Source: Bigelowiella natans CCMP2755
Lineage: Eukaryota; Cercozoa; Chlorarachniophyceae
NCBI GenBank assembly: GCA_000320545.1
Contig: ADNK01002130.1
Coordinates: forward strand, 1 to 47,411
Length of the DNA: 47,411 nucleotides
Direction of reading: 5' to 3'
Shown piece after piece: positions 9,801-21,213 of this stretch. Position 1 is the stretch's first letter. The number at the start of each line of letters is the position of its first letter. Made by a program: the position numbers and the translations under genes. The notes beneath the pieces were generated by a model that saw only the letters and a program-made list of their open reading frames with translations, was not told where the DNA came from and did not search any database.

Positions 9801-11258
9801 CAATAACATGCCCAATCTTTGAATAAATTGGGATCCTCACTCGCAAGCAATGCTCGAAACAAAATCTGTGTAGTACCACGTCAAATTGCATCAAGAAGTC
9901 CACGTCCACCAAGTGCCTTTTGGCGTAGAATACAAACACGGAAAGTGCATTCTCCGTCGTACGTGATCTGATTTCTTCTTCCCATTGCATCATGGCGGAT
10001 GTTGGACAAACTATCAGAGTTGGCCCGGAATTAGATTTTCTTTCCAGCTTTCCGCGTGGTTTTTGTGCAACGATCAACGATATCATCTGCAAAGTCTTCC
10101 CCATTCCCATTTCATCAGCAAGAATGCCTCCCTGCAGCAAAATTAACAAATAAAGTTGATATAGCTCCAGATTTGCGAGAAAACAACGTCGGCACCTTAA
10201 TGGGCGAGGATTCTTGCTCGATCATCCAGCCTAGGCCCTCTTTTTGGTACGGCAGCATCTCGATTTTGAGCTGAGACGTGGCAGGCACGCATGCATGTTA
10301 GTTTCCGGATTATCTTGCTCCCGCTTCCAAATTCGTGTACTAATTGGACAAAATTTCGAAAATGAATGCGGTCGACAAACCTCTTTAGGTTGCTTGGCAG
10401 GTTTGAGTTCCTTCTTCGCCATGAATTTAGGGTCCTCGGGATCTACAGGCTACATATTCGAAATACATTCGTTCAGCACTGGCTTATGTCGGGTCTGAAT
10501 TTGCAAGCAAACCTTTAGATGTTCGGGGACTTCTGTCTTGAGGACTTCTTTTCGTACCTGTTGCAGCATTAAATGTCAAATGAGAGAATGACTCAAACAT
10601 CCGGTCCGTCATAAACCTCCTCTTGTTCGCTTTTAGTTAGTGAGTCCAGTCCGTAGATGTGCTTATCAACGTCACAACTCGATGGATCTTCCAGACGAAC
10701 GCATCTTAGGTGCTGCCAAGATGAAATCCAGCCGTGGGTGCCGCCTCTCCATTTGATTGGCGCCCCAACTCGAAGCTCACCTTTGGGAATCGACTCGCCG
10801 CACTTCCTACATTTTGCTCGCCCACTCTTGCTGTATTCTACCATCAATAGATGCATCTTAGAGGGATCCTCCCTTGGTAGAAGAGGTCTCCAGTGCCCAT
10901 CAGCGACGGTCAACAGGCAATTGTGCGGCATCCTCGCTCAGGCCTCGTAATGTTCTCGAGCACGACGTTCACGGGATCAAAAGGGGCACGAAGTGTCTGT
11001 CAGAATAGAGAAGTTTTAGATGACGCAGTACGAAAAAGGCCTACATTTTACTTTTTTCGTAAAGTCAGGAAGACCTTCTACGTGTGCTGCGCGACGGGCT
11101 GGTGACCATAAGTTCACTTTGTTGTCGTACTCTTGTAAATCCATGTGGATTTGAGGATAACTGACGCACATTTGGGGTAAAACGTGATCGTTCTCCTCAT
11201 TGAATGAAACGCGTCGCTTACTCGCGATAAGTGCTCGTCGCACCTGGGGTTCGGCCAT
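1495..11258 (-). CDS. RAD16-type SNF2/SWI2 DNA-dependent ATPase with PARP-type and RING zinc fingers
   Basis: SNF2 translocase of the RAD16 branch, whose yeast member acts in global-genome nucleotide excision repair. About 30 exons were joined by phase. Order N to C: start Met proposed at 11258 ([10 protein letters not shown]), PARP-type finger (10617-10915), SNF2 motif [14 protein letters not shown] (9877-10131), [13 protein letters not shown] (9642-9701), C2HC finger (9318-9530), a 590-residue low-complexity exon (7303-9073), motif [15 protein letters not shown] (6668-6731), motif III WCVTGTPLQN (6043-6367), [13 protein letters not shown] (5235-5291), RING-H2 (3819-4498), a second RING (3511-3692), [17 protein letters not shown] (2435-2899), [12 protein letters not shown] (2130-2273), motif [16 protein letters not shown] (1782-1874), and the RAD16 tail [12 protein letters not shown]...LRFLFQS (1495-1653). 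Estimated length is near 1,700 residues against about 790 in yeast. Two junctions do not close: near 10.92 kb and 3.69-3.82 kb. The 5' start is uncertain. Confidence 0.88.
1695..1737. repeat. Imperfect (CA)n
   Basis: Lies in the RAD16-like intron between the last two exons (1654-1781). Confidence 0.9.
1895..1952. repeat. (CA)n followed by (GCA)n
   Basis: About 20 CA units and six GCA units, in the RAD16-like intron 1875-2129. The frames translating to His-Thr or Cys-Val runs here are not genes. Confidence 0.95.
2068..2099. repeat. (CA)n
   Basis: Second CA array in the same RAD16-like intron, 28 bases from the exon carrying motif V. Confidence 0.95.
2784..2936. repeat. Two (AAC)n arrays
   Basis: Arrays at 2784-2816 and 2904-2936 flank the 57-base exon 2843-2899 on both sides. 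Confidence 0.9.
3392..3427. repeat. (CT)n
   Basis: In the intron after the second RING exon; on the sense (-) strand this is a purine GA run. Confidence 0.95.
3511..3692 (-). other. Second RING finger exon, RING-HC type
   Basis: The frame reads [19 protein letters not shown], then [10 protein letters not shown], then [11 protein letters not shown], a complete C3HC4 set like the C-terminal RING of MGRN/IAP-type ligases. The 3' end is phase 0 at a GT and joins exon 3128-3223 to give [17 protein letters not shown]; a 'CPICR..I..VIR' ending is usual for this RING type. At the 5' end the best acceptor (after CCCAACAG, 3693) is out of phase with the RING-H2 exon by one base; a weaker AAAG acceptor about 34 bases inside closes the frame. 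Without an exon of length 1 modulo 3 here, the flanking exons cannot be joined, which supports inclusion. Confidence 0.72.
3819..4498 (-). other. RING-H2 finger (three exons) of the RAD16-like protein
   Basis: Exons 4337-4498, 4069-4161 and 3819-3898 join in phase and give DVCGICRE, then [15 protein letters not shown], then [15 protein letters not shown]. This is the position and the form of the RING found in RAD16 and related ubiquitin-ligase helicases, with Cys-x-His-x2-His-x2-Cys in the middle. The last exon ends in phase 2. Confidence 0.88.
4217..4257. repeat. (ATC)n
   Basis: In the intron splitting the RING-H2 finger. Confidence 0.95.
4841..4892. repeat. Compound (CT)n(AT)n
   Basis: In the RAD16-like intron 4701-5007, next to a poly-G and GAAA-rich stretch at 4707-4780. 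Confidence 0.95.
6243..6273. repeat. (CA)n
   Basis: In the intron between the exons that together form motif III (WCVT/GTPLQN). Confidence 0.95.
6799..6826. repeat. (TG)n
   Basis: Begins within a few bases of the donor of exon 6831-7080, just upstream of the DEAH exon. Confidence 0.95.
7303..9073 (-). other. 1.77-kb low-complexity exon with AT-hook-like motifs
   Basis: One exon encodes about 590 residues between the C2HC finger and the DEAH motif of the RAD16-like protein. It starts [13 protein letters not shown] after an AG at 9074-9075 and ends KKAKRG at a GT near 7301. Long acidic runs alternate with Lys/Arg-rich blocks. [17 protein letters not shown] and [10 protein letters not shown] resemble AT-hooks. 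Its length (1,771 bases, remainder 1) closes the phase with both neighbours (phase 0 before, 2 leftover bases after), which supports it as real coding sequence. All other exons of this gene are under 310 bases. Confidence 0.85.
9318..9530 (-). other. Small C2HC zinc finger split over two exons in the RAD16-like protein
   Basis: Exons 9504-9530 (VACKYCGRK) and 9318-9419 ([16 protein letters not shown]...) join in phase to give C-x2-C, then H, then C. The [13 protein letters not shown] segment that follows is typical of RAD16-like proteins in plants and protists that carry a finger between motifs Ia and II. The first exon is only 27 bases. Confidence 0.75.
9877..10131 (-). other. SNF2 ATPase motif I/Ia exon
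   Basis: Holds the Walker A segment [15 protein letters not shown] and motif Ia [17 protein letters not shown]. It is 255 bases, flanked by AG and GT, phase 0 at both ends, and joins upstream to [20 protein letters not shown] (10196-10270), which is the usual sequence before motif I in RAD16 proteins. Confidence 0.93.
10617..10915 (-). other. PARP-type zinc finger exon in the RAD16-like gene
   Basis: The exon encodes [21 protein letters not shown], then ELRVG, then [13 protein letters not shown]. The C-x2-C and H-x2-C ligand pairs, the 'SGRAKCRKC' core and 'GELRVG' match the PARP-type DNA-break-binding finger. The 3' donor at 10615-10616 is in phase with the next exon ([15 protein letters not shown]). 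The 5' junction is unclear: the exon ending upstream (10996 downward, [15 protein letters not shown]) is in another frame and only a few tens of bases separate them, so either there is a sequence indel, an unusual junction, or the finger starts from its own Met (10931). Confidence 0.85.
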
Positions 11259-12310
11259 CTCAATCTCCTCTTTCACACAAACGTTTTCCCGCCAAATTAT
11301 GGTAGCTTTGACTCCCGATGTGTCATGGAAAGAAGCTGACGGGACTGGGTCGCTCGTTTGTGTGTCGAAGTCACAAATCATCAATATCTATTTTAGATAT
11401 TTATGGGATAATATTTGTCCTAAATCTTTCTCTATCCCACTGCGCCAAGAGCGCTGGACTTCTCCTTGCCCTAGCCCGTGATCGTATATCCGAGCGGTGC
11501 GAGCTCGTCTGGGGGTTACTGATGCCCCTTCGTCGCCGGGGTTCAGTACTATGTGCTACCAACAGAAGTGCTTCCAGTGGCACCAATGAAGAGAGGCAGA
11601 TCACTAGACCCTGCCTCTACATAACATTGGTGTTGCTTTCTCTATCGCTAATTGCAATCCTTGTGCCGGCGGCGGCCTCCAGATGGTCAAGACACAGCCT
11701 CCTGGTTCTTTTAACATGCGCTCATACTCATATTGCTGCTGCACGCTTAATCCTAAATGCCCCTTATCCCCCTCCACGAGCAGGGCCCGTGCATCTCGCT
11801 GATCCACCGTTCTTCGGCTCTCCGAAGCGGAACAGAGATGGATGCTCGCCTGCACGATGCTAAACAGATGAGGAATCGAGGCGACGCGCTGGCTGCTTCA
11901 CGATTCCTCGCTCCCTGTGGCAGTAGTGGTGGGCATGGATGCCATCGGCGGTACACGTTTACAAGAGCCGGCATCAGCTGCGGCGGCGGAGGCAGCAGGA
12001 GCATTCTTGGAGGACGGCGCGGACGGGTGCTGTCTGGTGGCGCAGAACGCGGCGGGATACCTCCAGGGGCGAAGCGGATCGTGACGAACGATTTCGATGG
12101 GTAGGGACAAGCAAACGAATAAGCTGAGTACGATTCATTGAAAAAACACAGATGGGAGAAGGAGACGATGTACTTCTCGACCGATGAAGAATAATGTAAG
12201 ATGGGATCGATCAGCGGCCTGAAGACTATCAGATTACGCACTAAGCGTATCGGCGGTTATTCCCATTGCCCAGTTCAAACGAATATTAAATAACACCAGC
12301 TTTCATTAGA
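11259..12310. promoter_or_regulatory. Intergenic region between divergent RAD16-like and RecQ-like genes
   Basis: About 1.05 kb separates the proposed Met codons (11258 on -, 12311 on +). It should hold both promoters and 5' untranslated regions. Long open frames exist on both strands at 11.75-12.24 kb (a 162-codon Pro/Arg-rich frame on -, a 115-codon frame on +), and a short frame on - at 11604-11855 holds VQQQYEYERMLKEPGG after an AG. One of these could be a 5' exon of the RAD16-like gene, but I see no phase-consistent chain to join them. No long microsatellite is present. Confidence 0.5.
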
Positions 12311-14924
12311 ATGGTGCAATATTGTAGTTCCGCAATGACTAAACTATCATTTTGCAGCAACGATGAAGAAGACGAGGAGGATGTAGCTTTGCGTAAATCG
12401 CAGCTTGGTATCAATGTCTTCATAATAGCCCTGAATTAAGTATTGAGATGTATACTGGGAATTTTTCATATCTTGAGATTGGACGGTGAGTTTTGTCCTA
12501 CGTGATAGCTATCGCTATTGCCGGGAGGGGAAACGGGTTTCTTGCAGCCGTCGTGATATCCTCCGCACGACAATCATGCATACGCTTCTCCTCCTTTATT
12601 CAATATGGTCTTCTCCAGAGACTCGTCTGCGCCAACTTATCAAACGGAACACTAAATTGATCGCCGATCTAGAAGAAAAAACGGTGATGCAGCAATGCTA
12701 TCGAGACCAAGATGTTAAGAAGGAAGAGGAAGGGGCGGGGGAGGAGGAGAGGGAGATAGGCTAAATCCACGCAGCATTTTTCTTCACACAGTTTGACCTC
12801 ATTATTAACGTTCTCGCTGCGATGATTCACTGTCGTACCCAGATAGGGGAGGGTGCGTCGCAGGAGGCTATGGACATGGTCAAGCACTTGAAAAAGATGA
12901 ATGAAAATTCCAGGGTACTTTAGAATGAGAGATAGAGAGAGGGGGGGGAGGGTGTAGGGAAGGTGTCTCATAATTCAATTGATATTTAAAAAAAGAAATA
13001 TGTTGTTTGCTAAGGATCTGTTCCACGTGGACTCCGACAAAATCCTGGGGGAAGATGATTATAAGGTATTTACCACCCTTCTTTCTTCTTTTTCCCCTTT
13101 ATCTGTCTCCACCCCCCCCTCCCCCCCTCCCACCGTCTCTGTGCACGTGCTACAATGCGTTCATACAAAAGCGATTTTTGATTTCTATTTCTCCACAGCT
13201 GCTATACCTCGTTTGTACATATGTTATCAATTCTGTAATTGTTTCCTTGGAGTTCATCTTATTTCACATTCTTGCACGTAAACAGGCCATCGAAGCAAGG
13301 GCGTGGCATATCATTGAAGCAATTGTGAGGAAATTCATCGTAGATTGTTTTGGTGTCGGTGGTTGTGTGAGGGGGGAAGGAATGATATACACCACAAATA
13401 TATTTTGATGTATTTCGAGTTATTTCCGCTCTGACCTTCCTTCATCTCCTTCGTCGTTTGCGTCCTCTACACAGAGCTTCACCTCTTTCCCCTCTTTCTT
13501 CTTCTATTCTTTCTTTGAGTTGTTATTTAACTTCTCCTCTCACCCATCGCCTCTCCTCTGCTGCGTCTCCTCCCGCTCCTCCCTAAACTCTGCCTCCCCC
13601 CCACCCCCTCGACTTAGAATAAGACGATGCCGGCAGATTATGGAAAGCCGGAGGCAACTTCGATCCCTGAGAGTGTAAAAGTGGACGCAGAAGAAGCAGG
13701 TGCTGAGAGAAAGAGGAGAAAAGAGGAATTCGTGGATTAGCTCTGTTGTCATATTAGGCAAAGCGCACACAAGCGATTCTAAATCCCCTCCCACCCTTCA
13801 GATAAGATGATGGCGGTTGCAAGAGAGTCGCTGCAGTCGGAATTTGGCCATGGCATGTTCAGGGTATTTTCAACTTCTCGCCCATTGGAGGCCTCTCTGA
13901 ATAACAACAAAACAAACGAAACAGGATATACTAATTACATATTGCAAGTGATGGCGGCTAACATGCACCTCATTCCTTCATTTGCTGCAGCTGCTGCTGC
14001 TACATTGTTTGTTTGTTTGTTTATATGTTGTGGTGGGGTTGCGTCATTCCGTGCTTATCGTGACCTTCGTGACACCATCATCACCATCACCATCATCATC
14101 ATCATTATTGTGCACATTGATTCTCGCATAGGATGGGCAAGAGGCCGTTTTAAGAGACCTGTTTCGGTGAGAAGATAACGGTTTCTCTTATCGCCAGACC
14201 TGCTACATTCATACAGCGCCGTGTTGTCATGATCATTATTATTAGTGGTATAGAAGTAGTAGAGGGAGAGAAAGAGCAGGAGGAGCGATGACAATAATGC
14301 TTCTAATACCGCACAATATACAGCGGAGAAGACGTTCTTGGTATCCTTCCCACAGGTCCTTTCTTTCCTACACCCCACCTGTACAAATCTGCTCTCAGCG
14401 GCGCAGATGTTTTGTCGCATCTCCCTGAGAGAATAGGCACACTCACACTCACACCTACAAATATCGCTCCGCTCACACACGTTCATATCAAACGACAGGG
14501 GGGGGGAAGTCGCTGCTGTATCAGGTTACTGCTTTGCATAGAAATAACAGCTTCCTCCTCTTCCTCATGCAGTGAGTTTCTTCTGCCTACTTTTCGAGGA
14601 GTCGAGCTGTGGTAGTAGGTTTATTATATACATGGGGTTGTTATCGTCGTCACCAAATCAAACTCACTTCGTATCACTATTTGCAGCTGCCATCGTTGAT
14701 ATTTCCACACTTAACGATCGTCGTGTCTCCGCTCATCTCCTTGATGAAAGATCAGGTTGGTTCGTGGGGCATGTAATGCAGTGGTGCGTTGTCTTTGCCC
14801 TTGCGTGAGATGATGATGACGATGATGATGACGACGATGATGATGATGCGGCGCAAGGCTCCTGTGCACCTGTGTCTATGATGATTCCAAGAAAACGGAC
14901 TAGAGCAGTCACTTGCACACACAT

Positions 14925-14982
<58 letters not shown>

Positions 14983-15257
14983 GGGGGGAGAGAAAGAGAT
15001 GTATAACTCAATAGGTGGACCACTTCGTCCGGGAGGGCGCAGCTGTAGCCCTGCACAGTAAGAGAAGCCATCCGACCTTTTTGCTAATAGTTAAACAATC
15101 GCAACGTATCTATGCACTGGTGATGGTGGAGAGGAGGAGGAGGAAGAGGAGGAGGAGGAGGAGGAGGGAGGGGGGGGGGATTAACATCATAGTGACGATG
15201 CATGATATTCCCTACATATAGGAGGGGTGGGGAGGGGGTCAACAACATTCCCACACA

Positions 15258-15293
<36 letters not shown>

Positions 15294-15804
15294 CGCACAT
15301 ACGCATATCCCCTCCGGATGGAGAGCAATGTTGCTTGGGTGAATATATTGCAGGTGGGTTAGACCATCTAGATACGAAGGCAGTGCTCAATCAGGTCGTC
15401 TGCTTATCCTCTGCTTGTGACATTGCCCCATCCCAAGTTAAAACGGCATTGGAATGAGCTGCTGTCTCCTTAGATACGCCAGAAGGACGAGAAACTCAAG
15501 CTGCTATTTGTAAGATCAATCGTCCTTGTTAATATAATGCGCGCGCACGCACGCACACACACACACACACACTCACTCACTTTGCGCACACGTATGTATA
15601 TGCATCATATCAAATACAAACTAAATTCACGCACGCATAAACCATTACATGTGTAATCCGCCAAACGTCGTCTTGTTGGCTTCTTCGTGCGTGGTTCTCG
15701 GTTATTTACCACCATTTGGACGAATGCACCCACCACAGGTCTCCCCAGAGCGCTTTACCAACGAGAGGTTTGCTTGGCACTTCATATGCAGAGAAAACAC
15801 GCTT

Positions 15805-15882
<78 letters not shown>

Positions 15883-16217
15883 GGGGGGGGGGGTAGATAA
15901 AGTGAGGAGATATTAATGTATGCATGAGTCTAACCTTCAAAGAAACAGAACTCAGGTCTTTTTTAATTACTTTGTTGTAATATCAACAAAGGTTTCAAAA
16001 CCTCATCCGCACGATTCCAATCTCTCTTTTTGCCGTGGACGAGGTATGATGATAAAAGCGTGGGAGGGAGGGGAAGGGGGGGGGGGAGAGAAAGAGAAAT
16101 AAGGAGAGATCCTGCGAACGAGGGGTCGTAGCCCAATACCGCCCTTCAATTCTGTTTTATCTCCTGAGTTTAAGGGCAAGTATTAAGATAGGAGGAGGTT
16201 GGGAACCGCAAGAAAGG

Positions 16218-16254
<37 letters not shown>

Positions 16255-16410
16255 TGATCTCGTTGTCCTTGTCGTAATTCGTCTTTGCATCTTCCTCACC
16301 CCCCTCCATCGCCAGGCTCACTGCATCTCTGAATGGGGGCATGCGTTTCGCCCGGATTACTTGAAGCTGCCGGTGATAATCCATTCCTAGTCTTCTCAAA
16401 ATAATTGTGT

Positions 16411-16443
<33 letters not shown>

Positions 16444-16794
16444 GAGTCGTTGTGGTTGGCAGCTTCTCTAGTTTTTAAATCAAGCTAAAGCCACAACGAG
16501 TGGTGTCGCAATTGCCGTAAGGGTGCTTCGTCGGAGAAGAAGAAGCTGATGATGATAATGATGGTGAAGAAGAGAATGTTGTTTATTTATTTATTTATTG
16601 AGCACAGCAAGTGCATTTATGGAGGAATGAAACAATACACAGCGGACGATCCACGATTTGAGGCGGGGAGTATCACGAGAGATGAAGACATTACTTCTTA
16701 CAGCAACGTGCTCTCAGAAGGTGAGCATCGTCGCCATTACCTTATATATATATATAGTATTAGTATATACATATTGCTAACAACGCACGCACGC

Positions 16795-16836
<42 letters not shown>

Positions 16837-17460
16837 AATGCGCGCGCGCATTTTCCAGAGACTCCTTCTCCCTTACTGTACTTTTCCGTTTCGTGGGAAG
16901 CTCCCTCGCGAAACAGCAACACCTCCATCTTTTCCCTTCTGCTGCTGGTCTCCTCCGCATGCACATCGTACAATGTATCTGCGTCAGGTTGAGCAAGATC
17001 TGAGGAGTAAGTTCGGTCTCCACAGCGTCCATCGCACGTCATTTTACCGGTTGTGTTGGCCGTGTTGTTAGTCTGCTGCAAGCCTGCTGCCTTTTGTCCC
17101 TGAACACTCGCATCGTATAAATATATATACTTTATCTGTGAGAGCTGTCGAGAGTCAAAGGATTTTTTAAAGAACAAACAAATGTTAGATTCAAATGCAC
17201 AGAAGGCCCTTAACTAATCACATAATGCTATATTCGCATAATACTATATTTGCGTGAGGATCATTCTTTCCCTAGCACGGGGGGGGGTTTCGATAAAAAT
17301 TCATGTATAAGTGTACTATTTTTCTCCGGATTTTCTCACCGCTCTATCTCCACTATACACAGCCCGAACTTGCATATAAACGTGTCCTATTTGAGCGACC
17401 GCGTGGAATTGCCCCCTGACATAGCGAAGCGCCTCCCAGATGAGGAGCCACAGCGGTACT

Positions 17461-17495
<35 letters not shown>

Positions 17496-18372
17496 ATCTC
17501 TTTCCATCCCTTCTTTCCTTCACGAATGCACGCATAATAGGCTGGGTGCAACGGACATGGACGTGGAGTTTCATCCAACTCAGAAGGAGGTGCCACTAGA
17601 TGATGAGTATGCCTGCATGCAAGGACTAATTAGGACAGAATCTGCAATGTTGTGCAGTATGTTCCTTCTCCCCCTCCTCCTCCTCGCCTTCTTCTACACT
17701 ATCACACAATTCTTTCCCTCGCTCATGTTTTGTCCTTGCCATCTCATCTCCCTTGCAGCAACCGCAGAGTCGCGAGCAGAAATTGGCCGGATATCTGGCA
17801 CGGTGATCGACACACGTGCAGCTGCCAAACTCTCCCCCCACCCCCACCCCCACCCTCGCATTACTAAATCCATACCACCACACACGAATTATAACATCGA
17901 TAACTGCGTTTTTTTAAATTCCTTCATGTTATTTATTGACAAACGTCCTCGAATCAGCCCTGGGAGCCTCCCTGCCATTGTGTACACAACAAAGCAAAAA
18001 TCAGCAATGGCTTTGGCCCAGACGCTCCAAAAGGTGATCGATCGATCACGGCAGCAGAACCACTAGCAGCAGCAGCAGCAGCACTAATTAGCTGTTCTGC
18101 AAAGAGTCCCAAATGCTATACTCTATATTAACTATAGATCTCATGATAGCAATCTTCTGGTTCCAAATGTGAAATTTCCTCCCTCTCTTTCCTTGCTTTT
18201 CCACATCAGGCTATGGGTGAGAACTACGACATTCGTCCCTATCACGCAGGCCTGCCATCGGTTTGTTATGATCCCTTACCTTGCTGCTGGTTGCTGCGGA
18301 CGCCTTCTCTCTTTCTCTTTCTCTTTCTCCTTCTCTCGTCTGCGGTTATGGATTGCTATGCCTGGCTAAAAT

Positions 18373-18408
<36 letters not shown>

Positions 18409-19430
18409 ACTCTCTTCAGGAAGTAAGGCAGGGCGTACAGGACTCGTTTTCCAACGGGGTAACACCCATGTATAACAAGAATACACAATTCTTGTCACCC
18501 CCAACTCTCTCAGAATTGGATGGAGGAAGCTATTCCCCCCCCCCCTCTCCTCTAGATCTCCCTATCCACTGTTTTCCCCGTCCGGACTGTGATCGGTTTC
18601 CTCCCTCTATTCTCTTTGTCAGACACTGGATGTCGTTGTGGCGACGATTGCCTTTGGGATGGTAACATATTTGGCGTAGAAGAACGAGACCAAGCCTACG
18701 CATCAATCCAATCACAACAGCACAACGCCACCATTATCACCCTCATCGCTTTGTCGCCATCATCACCACTCTCCCTCCCTCCCTCCCTTCCCCTCTTTCT
18801 TCCTACCTCTCTTAATTCTCTCAGGGTATCAACAAAGCAGATGTCCGCACCGTCATTCACTACAACATGCCTCGCTCCCTCGAAGGTAGTTGACTGTCGC
18901 AGCAGCGGGCTATTTAGCAGCTATTGCCTTTATTCCGGGGCGCTGGTGACGGGTTTTCGAAAGCTATGAGAATGGAACTACCTTCAGCTCGATACGAATC
19001 CATAACTGGCTTATTCCCTGCTGTGTGCTCTCCCAGGATATGTTCAGGAAATCGGACGTGCCGGTCGCGACGGAGACGACTCCTCGTGTGTGGTTGGGCC
19101 TCTCTAACAACACACTGCCGCCAAAAGGAAAAAAAAAAAAAGAGAGCAGACGGAAAGAAATAAGAACGACGATGATGATGTTCCGATGAGGAGACCGATG
19201 CAACCTAAAGTAGCAACCCCTCTTTGTGCTTTTCGTAAACTGTTCTCAGACGCTTTTCTCGACACGGGATGTGCGGATGCTGAAGAACTACGTGTACGAT
19301 TTGAGAGTTGCCGAACGGGGGGGAGCGAATGGGCGTCTTTAGACAGAAGCATGCATGGGGAACGCTGGCAGGAACTCACGAATGGCGACAGCAACAACAT
19401 GAGGAAACTGCTGCTACTATTAACTACTAT

Positions 19431-19463
<33 letters not shown>

Positions 19464-19694
19464 GATTGCTATGATGACCAGGTACGGAGAGGAGCCGATA
19501 CGAGAGGATGTCGAGGTCGGGGCTATATCGGCACACCGCTTTTATTATATTAGTGTATATGTATATTATAAACTATGTTCAGGAAGAACAATACGGATTT
19601 ATGTTAGCGTAGTAGTATCTCTCCGCGCTATGTAGCTGCAGCAGTAGTAGTAGTAGTAGTGGTAGTAGGGAAACGCCCGTGAACATGTACACAA

Positions 19695-19725
<31 letters not shown>

Positions 19726-20356
19726 TACACACATAGAATGACACATGCTCCTACTCATTCCTTTCTTCCCTATCCAGCAACTGCTCAAGCACATATTTGG
19801 CTACGAGGCGGTCTTCGAGGTCTCAAAGGTGGTGTATCTTCATAGAAGTAGTAGGCTTTTTGCTCTCCTCCCCACTTCTCTTCCAAAATGATCTCGAAAG
19901 CAGCACAATTCCCACTCGGAAGAGAGGCGGGGGGGGAGAGCAGCTAAGGAAGAAGAGATGATGATGATTGCGTGTGGTTTTGGCAGGAGCAGAGCGTCAT
20001 CGTGCAGCTGAATCTTTACAAGTTGTCAAGAGACCTCGATATGCCTCAGGTATGTATGTGCTTGCATGCGTGGGCGGGAAGGCGTTTGTATTTTTCGCTG
20101 TAGCTCGCCCTGTTTTAACCATGAACTCTTGTTTTAATCGTCGGCAGTATCCGTTCCTATTTATATATGTATGCGCACACATATGTCATTGTGCTTTTAC
20201 TTTTGGGTAGAGTTTGCTCCTACGATTGCTGGCGTACCTTGGAGAGCTGAAGTGGAAGTAAACCATATAACCGTCCGTGCGCGCTCATTCAGTGTGGGCT
20301 GTGTGCAAAGAATCGTAGTATGTGTGCGACGGTCGATTATGGTACATAAGTGTCTG

Positions 20357-20397
<41 letters not shown>

Positions 20398-20512
20398 ATT
20401 TGACAAATAGGCTCCTGCACGAGATCACACCGATGTACATGCAGTACCAGTGGTATGTTAGAATCTCTAGGATATCTAATATGCACCGTGCATAATTGTG
20501 CTGATCATTCGC

Positions 20513-20566
<54 letters not shown>

Positions 20567-20963
20567 TCCTGCCCCATCCCTCTCCCCCCCCCCCCCTTCC
20601 CGCTTACCGTTCATATACGTATAACTTTGATTGTTCGTCAGGGAGACTGTGAGCGAGATCCCTTCGGCAGCGCAAGGGATGGACGTGAAGGCGTATGAAT
20701 GGGTAGCCCTACGACTTGCTTTTCACGTCCCAGCCCCTTCAATCCCACCCATTCTCCTTGTTTCTCTCCACCGATGTTCTCTTTCTACTATCTTGCATCT
20801 AACATCCTCACCACCAGCCAACACTTCATCTCACCTCTCACGCACTCACGCACTCACGCACTCACGGCCAACCATATGAGCGTATGTCGTTGTGTGCGGA
20901 ATATTTCCTTGAATTATTTGTCACGCTGGGCGCATCCTTGTGGCCCAGAAATCATAACCCTCC

Positions 20964-21003
<40 letters not shown>

Positions 21004-21174
21004 TTGAAAAGTGCGTGGGATCCTTCATCGTCATTTTTTGCTGTAATTGCTAGGTGATGGAGAATGCGGTCCGGAAACGTAAGCTCACGCATCTTAGTCT
21101 CGAAAAGCCTGATATGGTAGTCTCGTCTAGATTGTAAAACAAAATTGACCTAGCGATTGTAAGGAGTGGCCAAT

Positions 21175-21213
<39 letters not shown>

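Larger units (their letters stand above)
14132..19092 (+). other. RecQ helicase core motifs
   Basis: In order: DGQEAVLRDLF (14132-14166, motif 0), GADVLSHLP (from 14399) and TGGGKSLLYQ (to 14524, Walker A), TIVVSPLISLMKDQ (14687-14755, motif Ia), KLKLLF-VSPERFTNERF (15474-15767, motif Ib), [23 protein letters not shown] (15992-16372, motif II and the RecQ aromatic-rich loop), LLLTATCSQK (16688-16720, motif III), HRTSFYR-PNLHINVSY (16988-17455), AIVYTTKQKSAMALAQTL (to 18033, motif IV), YHAGLPS (18210-18260), [26 protein letters not shown] (18623-18885, motif V) and YVQEIGRAGRDG (19037-19092, motif VI). Most junctions close in phase. The motif III text is TATCS rather than the common TATAT. Confidence 0.92.

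Noticed and set aside
11753-12241. 162-codon Pro/Arg-rich frame (-) and 115-codon frame (+) between the divergent genes
   Set aside because: No family features and no phase-consistent splice chain; the opposite strand is equally open because of local GC-rich composition. Could still be a 5' exon.
16220-16251. AT array as a possible mobile-element target or replication origin
   Set aside because: No flanking inverted repeats or target duplications; many similar arrays occur in other introns.
19879-20210. Small frames with Cys/Val-rich text around 20 kb
   Set aside because: They cover introns between two short RecQ-like exons and have no domain signs.
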